Source of the DNA: Homoserinimonas sp. OAct 916
Lineage (GTDB): Bacteria > Actinomycetota > Actinomycetes > Actinomycetales > Microbacteriaceae
Length of the DNA: 64,000 nucleotides
Assembly (NCBI RefSeq): GCF_003260275.1
Contig: NZ_QJHB01000007.1
Coordinates: forward strand, 124,001-188,000
Direction: 5' to 3'
Within the stretch, counting starts at the first letter, position 1, and each line of letters starts with the position of its first letter. A program made the translations under genes and the position numbers. This document shows, one piece after another, positions 59,679 to 64,000 of the stretch. The notes beneath the pieces were generated by a model. That model worked only from the letters and a program-made list of their open reading frames with translations. It did no database searches and was not told the origin of the DNA.

Positions 59679-60665
59679 TTGCGTCAAGTCATCATTATCG
59701 GTTCGGGCCCCGCTGGCTACACCGCGGCGATCTATGCCGCCAGGGCAGGGCTCGCCCCGCTTGTTATCGCCAGTTCGGTGGAAGCCGGGGGCGAACTGAT
59801 GAACACGACCGATGTGGAGAATTATCCGGGGTTTCCCGAGGGTGTTCAAGGCCCTGACCTGATGATGAGCTTTGAGGCGCAGGCAGAGCGCTTCGGCGCA
59901 GAGATCCTGCTGGATGACGTCACTTCGGTCGAGCTCGAGGGCCCGGTGAAGAAGGTCACACTCGGCTCCGGCGAGGTCGTGGAGGCTCTCGCGGTGATCG
60001 TCGCGACAGGCTCTGCCTATCGCAAGCTGGGACTCGCCGATGAAGAGCGCCTGACGGGGCGCGGCGTGTCGTGGTGCGCCACCTGCGACGGCTTCTTCTT
60101 CAAGGAGAAGACGATCGCTGTCGTCGGCGGCGGCGACTCCGCGATGGAAGAGGCCACGTTCCTCACCCGGTTCGCCGACAAGGTCTACGTGATTTACCGT
60201 GGGGACACCCTGCGGGCATCCCTGACGATGCAACAGCGAGCCTTCGACAATGAGAAGATCGAATTCATCTGGAACAGCCAGGTCACCGCGATCAACGGCG
60301 AGGAGTCGGTGACGGGAATCACGGTGCACAACTCCGCCACCGGCGAAGATTCGACCCTGGAGGTACAGGGTCTGTTCATCGCGATCGGGAGCGACCCGCG
60401 TACCGCACTGGTGAGCGGCCAGATCGACCTGTCCGACGACGGCACGATAGCCGTTGAGGGACGTACCTCGAAAACCTCTCTGACCGGGGTTTTCGCAGCG
60501 GGAGATGTGACAGACCCGACCTATCGGCAGGCCGTGACCGCCGCAGGAACCGGCTGCGTGGCCGCCCTCGACGCCGAACACTATCTGGCCACCCTGCCCG
60601 CCGAGACGATCGCCCAGACCCAGGGGCCCGCGGCCCCGGAAGAGAAGGAACTGGTCACTTCGTAA
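59679..60665 (+). CDS. trxB: Thioredoxin reductase
   Basis: A 328-aa flavoprotein that reduces thioredoxin with NADPH. FAD motif IIGSGPAGYTAAIYAARAG (residues 6-24), redox pair WCATCDG (Cys133, Cys136), NADPH motif VVGGGDSAMEEATFL, and the final FAD motif GVFAAGDVTDPTYRQAVTAAGTGC are intact. The start codon is TTG 59679 with AGGAG seven bases upstream, a rare start that may keep expression moderate. trxA follows 160 bp later. Confidence 0.96.
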   Translation: MRQVIIIGSGPAGYTAAIYAARAGLAPLVIASSVEAGGELMNTTDVENYPGFPEGVQGPDLMMSFEAQAERFGAEILLDDVTSVELEGPVKKVTLGSGEVVEALAVIVATGSAYRKLGLADEERLTGRGVSWCATCDGFFFKEKTIAVVGGGDSAMEEATFLTRFADKVYVIYRGDTLRASLTMQQRAFDNEKIEFIWNSQVTAINGEESVTGITVHNSATGEDSTLEVQGLFIAIGSDPRTALVSGQIDLSDDGTIAVEGRTSKTSLTGVFAAGDVTDPTYRQAVTAAGTGCVAALDAEHYLATLPAETIAQTQGPAAPEEKELVTS

Positions 60666-60769
60666 ACGTCGGTCACCGGTGGTCACCCCAAGCACGACCG
60701 CTGGAGCGCTCGAGCGGGCCGGGCCCCGCAGACGCCCAAGATCCATGACGGTCCCGATCGACGACAGTC

Positions 60770-60807
60770 CAGATTGACAACAGTGCAGATTGACAACAGT
60801 GCAGATT
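60770..60807. repeat. 16-bp direct repeat upstream of trxA
   Basis: CAGATTGACAACAGTG occurs at 60770-60785 and 60786-60801, with a partial third copy from 60802. It ends 18 bp before the trxA start codon; each copy contains TTGACA, so the repeat supplies tandem -35-like elements. Confidence 0.75.
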
Positions 60808-60825
60808 CAACGAATGAGGAGAAAC

Positions 60826-61152
60826 ATGTCCAACGTAAAAGCAGTCACCGATGCCAGTTTCGAGAACGACGTTCTCAAGTCGGAGAAGACCATCCTGGTC
60901 GACTTCTGGGCCGAATGGTGCGGTCCGTGTCGCGCGGTCGGTCCCATTCTCGACCAGATCTCTGTCGAGCACAGCGACAAGATCGAAATCGTCAAGCTCA
61001 ACGTCGACGACAACCCGCAGACCGCTGCCAAGTACCAGATCACCTCGATCCCGGCGATGAAGGTGTACCAGGGCGGCGAAGTCGTCAAGACAGTGATCGG
61101 AGCCAAACCAAAGCCGCAGCTGGTTGCAGAGCTGGCTGAGTTCCTGGCCTGA
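60826..61152 (+). CDS. trxA: Thioredoxin
   Basis: 108 aa with the WCGPC active site (Cys32, Cys35), DFWAEWCGPCRAVGP, and the cis-Pro loop TSIPAMKVYQGG. General disulfide reductant of the cytoplasm, re-reduced by the adjacent TrxB. ATG 60826 has AGGAG five bases upstream. Confidence 0.97.
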   Translation: MSNVKAVTDASFENDVLKSEKTILVDFWAEWCGPCRAVGPILDQISVEHSDKIEIVKLNVDDNPQTAAKYQITSIPAMKVYQGGEVVKTVIGAKPKPQLVAELAEFLA

Positions 61153-61224
61153 TAGTTTCTGGTCTGATAGTTCCCGATCTGTGGCCCAAGTCTCGGCCGC
61201 AGTTTCGTTCATGACTGGAGCGCT

Positions 61225-62451
61225 GTGAGCACGAACCTCCCTATCGCGGGTGATCAATCCGGTGACCATTGGAGTGCCCATTACTCCATCCGGGCGGCTG
61301 GGTGGACGGTTTCAGACGTGCGTGCACTGTTCGCCGTTGCCTCACGCCCAGACGTGGTCTCGCTGGCCGGCGGAATGCCGTTTGTCTCTGCACTGCCGCA
61401 AGACGTGGTGCAGGACGCAGTATCTCGCGTTCTGCGTGAGCAGGGTGCGGCAGCCCTGCAGTACAGTTCAGGGCAAGGAGTTCTCAAGCTGCGTGAGCAG
61501 ATACTCGAAGTGATGGAACTCGAGGGGATCCAGGCGCCTGCAGACAATGTGATGGTGACCACGGGCTCCCAACACGCGTTGGATCTGGTCACCGAGTTGC
61601 TGATCGATCCCGGCGACGCGATTCTCGTCGAGGCACCGAGTTACGTCGGCGCAATCGGGGTATTCCGCTCACACCGGGCGAGCGTGGTGCACGTCGATGT
61701 GGACGATGACGGGCTCGATCCAGGCGACCTGAGGGCTAAGATCCAGGCAACACGGGCTGCCGGACACCGAATCAAGTTTCTGTACACCATTCCGAACTTC
61801 CAGAACCCTGCCGGTGTCACCCTCTCCCCCGCACGCCGAAGCGAGGTTCTGGAGATCTGCCGGGCAAACGACATTCTGGTGCTGGAGGACAATCCGTACG
61901 GCTTGCTCTACTTCGACCGGCCCCCTCCTGCTTCTCTGCGCTCTCTCGACGACTCCGGGGTGATCTATTTGGGAACCTTCTCGAAGACGCTCGCCCCCGG
62001 TTTTCGTGTGGGTTGGGTCTTGGCACCCCGGGCCATCCGCGAGAGGCTCGTGCTCGCCAATGAGGCTTCGATACTCTGCCCCAGTTCGTTCAGCCAGCTG
62101 GTGATCTCCGAGTACCTGGCGAGTGCGGACTGGAAGGCACAGATCAACACGTTTCGTGGCATCTATCGGGAGCGCAAGCTCGCCACCGTGAACGCACTCG
62201 CCGAATACCTGCCGAACCTCCGCTGGACAGACCCCAACGGCGGGTTCTACGTCTGGGTTACCCTGCCGGAAGGGCTGGACACCAAGGCACTGTTGCCGAG
62301 CGCGCTCGAGGCGAAGGTGGCCTATACTCCCGGCACCGCGTTCTTTGCCGACGGCGATGGCCACTCGAACCTGCGGCTATCGTTCTGTTATCCGCCTGCC
62401 GAGGAGATCCGTGAGGGTGTTCGTCGTCTGTCCACGGTGATACCGGCCTGA
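61225..62451 (+). CDS. PLP-dependent aminotransferase (2-aminoadipate / MocR-catalytic type)
   Basis: A 408-aa fold-type I aminotransferase. SLAGGMPFVSALPQDVVQDAV, QYSSGQGVLKLREQI, TTGSQHALDLVTELLIDPGDAILVEAPSYVGA, NFQNPAGVTLSPARR, LEDNPYGLLYFD, and LGTFSKTLAPGFRVGW with PLP Lys254 are typical of the LysN/Aro8-like group. It lacks the GntR DNA-binding domain of MocR regulators. GTG 61225 has GGAG six bases upstream. Substrate unknown: aminoadipate, aromatic or branched-chain amino acids. Its place between trxA and parB appears ordinary for this family. Confidence 0.88.
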   Translation: MSTNLPIAGDQSGDHWSAHYSIRAAGWTVSDVRALFAVASRPDVVSLAGGMPFVSALPQDVVQDAVSRVLREQGAAALQYSSGQGVLKLREQILEVMELEGIQAPADNVMVTTGSQHALDLVTELLIDPGDAILVEAPSYVGAIGVFRSHRASVVHVDVDDDGLDPGDLRAKIQATRAAGHRIKFLYTIPNFQNPAGVTLSPARRSEVLEICRANDILVLEDNPYGLLYFDRPPPASLRSLDDSGVIYLGTFSKTLAPGFRVGWVLAPRAIRERLVLANEASILCPSSFSQLVISEYLASADWKAQINTFRGIYRERKLATVNALAEYLPNLRWTDPNGGFYVWVTLPEGLDTKALLPSALEAKVAYTPGTAFFADGDGHSNLRLSFCYPPAEEIREGVRRLSTVIPA

Positions 62452-62608
62452 GTGAACTGGGCTCGACTCACCTGCGCGCGCTCGGTCCCAGGTCACGCTC
62501 ATTGACGAATATTGTAATTTAACCATCTCTGATCAGGTGTTCTATTCATCTAGGCGCAACCAGAATTTTGCTCTGAAAGCCCATTCCAGTCTCGGGCTGG
62601 ACGCAGAA

Positions 62609-63547
62609 CTATTGAGCTCCGAAGCCGGACTCACCCAATTCCTCGAGTATCCGGTTGAGGTCCTCGACGCTCGCGAATTCGATGGCGAGCAGCCCTTTGG
62701 AAGCACCCAGGGTGATCTTCACCCGGGTGTTCAACCGGTCCTCCAACCGTTCGGCCACCTCATCGAGATGACCGCGGCGCCTACCAGCCGCGGGTCGGGC
62801 CTTGCGGGCCTTGGGTGCGGCACCGGCCGCCGCCTCGGCCGCTCGAACCGAGAGGTCCTCATTGACGATCTTGTCGGCCAGCCTGGCCATCGACTCGGGG
62901 TTTCCTGTCGACAGGATCGCGCGGGCGTGCCCGGCGGAAAGAACTCCGGCGGCCACACGCTTCTGGATGGGTTCCGGCAGCCGCAAGAGTCTTACGGTGT
63001 TCGCGATCTGGGAACGTGACCGTCCGATGCGTGTCGAGAGCTCCTCCTGAGTGATACCGAAGTCAGCCATCAATTGCTGGTAGGCCGACGCCTCTTCCAG
63101 TGGGTTCAGTTCCGAACGATGCAGGTTCTCCAGCAGGGCATCCCGCAGCATGTTCTCATCCGCGGTCTCCTTCACAATCGCCGGAATCGTATCCAAGCCG
63201 ATCTGCAGGCTGGCGCGCAGACGGCGCTCCCCCATGATCAGTTCATACTTCTTGCCGGGAACTCCGGTGAGCGGCCTGACCACAATCGGCTGCAGGAGGC
63301 CGACTTCGCGGATGCTGTGCACCAATTCGGCCAGATCTTCTTCATCGAACACCGCGCGCGGTTGCTGGGGATTGGGAGTGATGTCCAGCGGGGAAACATG
63401 CGCAAGGTGTGCCCCGGGCACCCTCACCAGATCGGTCGAGGAATCCGTCGCCGACGGAAAGAAGACATCTACGGGACGGGTGCTCTCGTCGCTGACGGGT
63501 ATGAGTGCGCCGATACCACGGCCCAGTCCAGTTCGTTTAGTGGCCAT
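62609..63547 (-). CDS. parB: Chromosome partitioning protein ParB
   Basis: 312 aa. The CTPase motif GERRLRASLQ, ENLHRSELNPLEEASAYQQL, and the helix-turn-helix ITQEELSTRIGRSRSQIANTVRLLRLP make up the ParB/Spo0J core; the C-terminal 45 residues (LNTRVKITLGASKGLLAIEFASVEDLNRILEEL) form the dimer domain. It starts MATKRTGLGRGIGALIP. ATG 63547 overlaps the parA stop (ATGA). ParB binds parS near oriC, spreads as a CTP clamp and loads SMC. No intact parS was seen in this window. Confidence 0.97.
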   Translation of the reverse strand: MATKRTGLGRGIGALIPVSDESTRPVDVFFPSATDSSTDLVRVPGAHLAHVSPLDITPNPQQPRAVFDEEDLAELVHSIREVGLLQPIVVRPLTGVPGKKYELIMGERRLRASLQIGLDTIPAIVKETADENMLRDALLENLHRSELNPLEEASAYQQLMADFGITQEELSTRIGRSRSQIANTVRLLRLPEPIQKRVAAGVLSAGHARAILSTGNPESMARLADKIVNEDLSVRAAEAAAGAAPKARKARPAAGRRRGHLDEVAERLEDRLNTRVKITLGASKGLLAIEFASVEDLNRILEELGESGFGAQ

Positions 63548-64000
63548 CAGGCGGTATATCCTTCGGTTCTCGGTTGGGTAGATTCAGTGGCGGCTCCACG
63601 GATGGCAATCTCGGTGGCTGCCTCCAGATAAGACAGGGATCCGGACGAACTCATGTCGTACGAGATCACACTCTGGCCATAACTGGGCGCCTCGGACACA
63701 CGCACAGAGCGGGGGATCACCGCAGCCAGAGTCTGGGCCGGGAAGTGGTCACGAACCTCCTGCGCCACCTGGTGGGCGAGGTTGGTTCGGGAGTCGAACA
63801 TCGTCAACAGGATCGTGGACACGTGCAGGGTCGGGTTCAGGTGCTTCTCAATCAGCTCGATATTCGTGAGCAGTTGACTCAACCCCTCCAGCGCGTAGTA
63901 CTCGCACTGGATCGGGATGAGAACTTCGCGCGCGGCGACAAAGGCATTGATCGTCAGGAGACCCAGTGACGGGGGACAGTCGATGAAGACGTAGTGGAAT
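63547..64000 (-). CDS. parA: Chromosome partitioning ATPase ParA (N-terminus beyond window)
   Basis: The last about 150 residues of a ParA/Soj ATPase: VFIDCPPSLGLLTINAFVAAREVLIPIQCEYYALEGLSQLL (Walker B and switch region) and the C-terminal RTNLAHQVAQEVRDHF…VIPRSVRVSEAPSYGQSVISYD. The Walker A part lies right of 64000. It drives ParB-parS complexes apart after replication. Its presence at the right edge suggests that rsmG, the yidC-rnpA-rpmH group and dnaA/oriC follow. Confidence 0.96.
   Translation of the reverse strand, partial: FHYVFIDCPPSLGLLTINAFVAAREVLIPIQCEYYALEGLSQLLTNIELIEKHLNPTLHVSTILLTMFDSRTNLAHQVAQEVRDHFPAQTLAAVIPRSVRVSEAPSYGQSVISYDMSSSGSLSYLEAATEIAIRGAATESTQPRTEGYTA

Overview
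The window is high-GC actinobacterial chromosome, most likely from a member of the Microbacteriaceae (Cryobacterium/Salinibacterium/Leifsonia-like; family-level inference only). Support comes from the gene orders rpsF-ssb-rpsR-rplI-dnaB, pcnA / DUF6049 / murJ / trxB / trxA and parA-parB, HspR-type HAIR boxes before dnaK, a DUF5302 protein, Cys-poor L28/L33/S14/S18, and many leaderless genes with a TANNNT box 6-7 nt before the start codon. The parA-parB end suggests that oriC lies a few kb beyond the right edge.

Layout. 1-2.4 kb: grpE (cut by the edge) and dnaK, with two HAIR operators. 2.5-8 kb: a MarR regulator, dcd, two alpha/beta hydrolases that overlap tail to tail, a cardiolipin synthase and tRNA-Gly(CCC). 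8-15.5 kb: a complete oligopeptide ABC transporter operon ending in a C45-family acyltransferase, divergent from a LacI regulator with twin operators. 15.5-26.6 kb: a VOC-family remnant, a short UvrA paralogue, a DUF5302 protein, a transglycosylase-like protein behind a structured leader, an SGNH hydrolase, a beta-lactamase-fold lipoprotein that has lost its catalytic residues, a Pif1/RecD-like helicase, an unknown anchored protein and a CopD-CtaG fusion. 26.7-31 kb: HU, the zinc-independent ribosomal proteins S14/L33/L28, and a zinc/manganese ABC transporter behind a perfect 17-bp palindrome. 31-34.4 kb: a glycine betaine transporter. 34.9-39.5 kb: a branched-chain 2-oxoacid dehydrogenase (E1a, E1b, E2) and an aminotransferase.

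39.5-45.8 kb is the least ordinary part. A three-gene, stop/start-overlapped cassette encodes a WXG100-like protein, a protein made almost entirely of x-Pro-Val repeats, and a membrane alpha/beta hydrolase with a helical N-terminus. Three unrelated tandem repeat arrays (6, 9 and 15 bp) lie in and beside it. trpF, purB and a DUF559 nuclease-like gene follow.

45.8-64 kb is core genome: two small membrane proteins, dnaB, the S6-SSB-S18-L9 operon, a sugar ABC transporter without its own ATPase, pcnA, the DUF6049-murJ pair, thioredoxin reductase behind a SigR-type promoter, thioredoxin, an aminotransferase, and parB/parA. The dnaB-rplI gap carries a cluster of DnaA-box-like sequences. I saw no insertion sequences, CRISPR arrays, rRNA genes or prophage. 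Functions are assigned from motifs and family resemblance read by eye; no database search was run.
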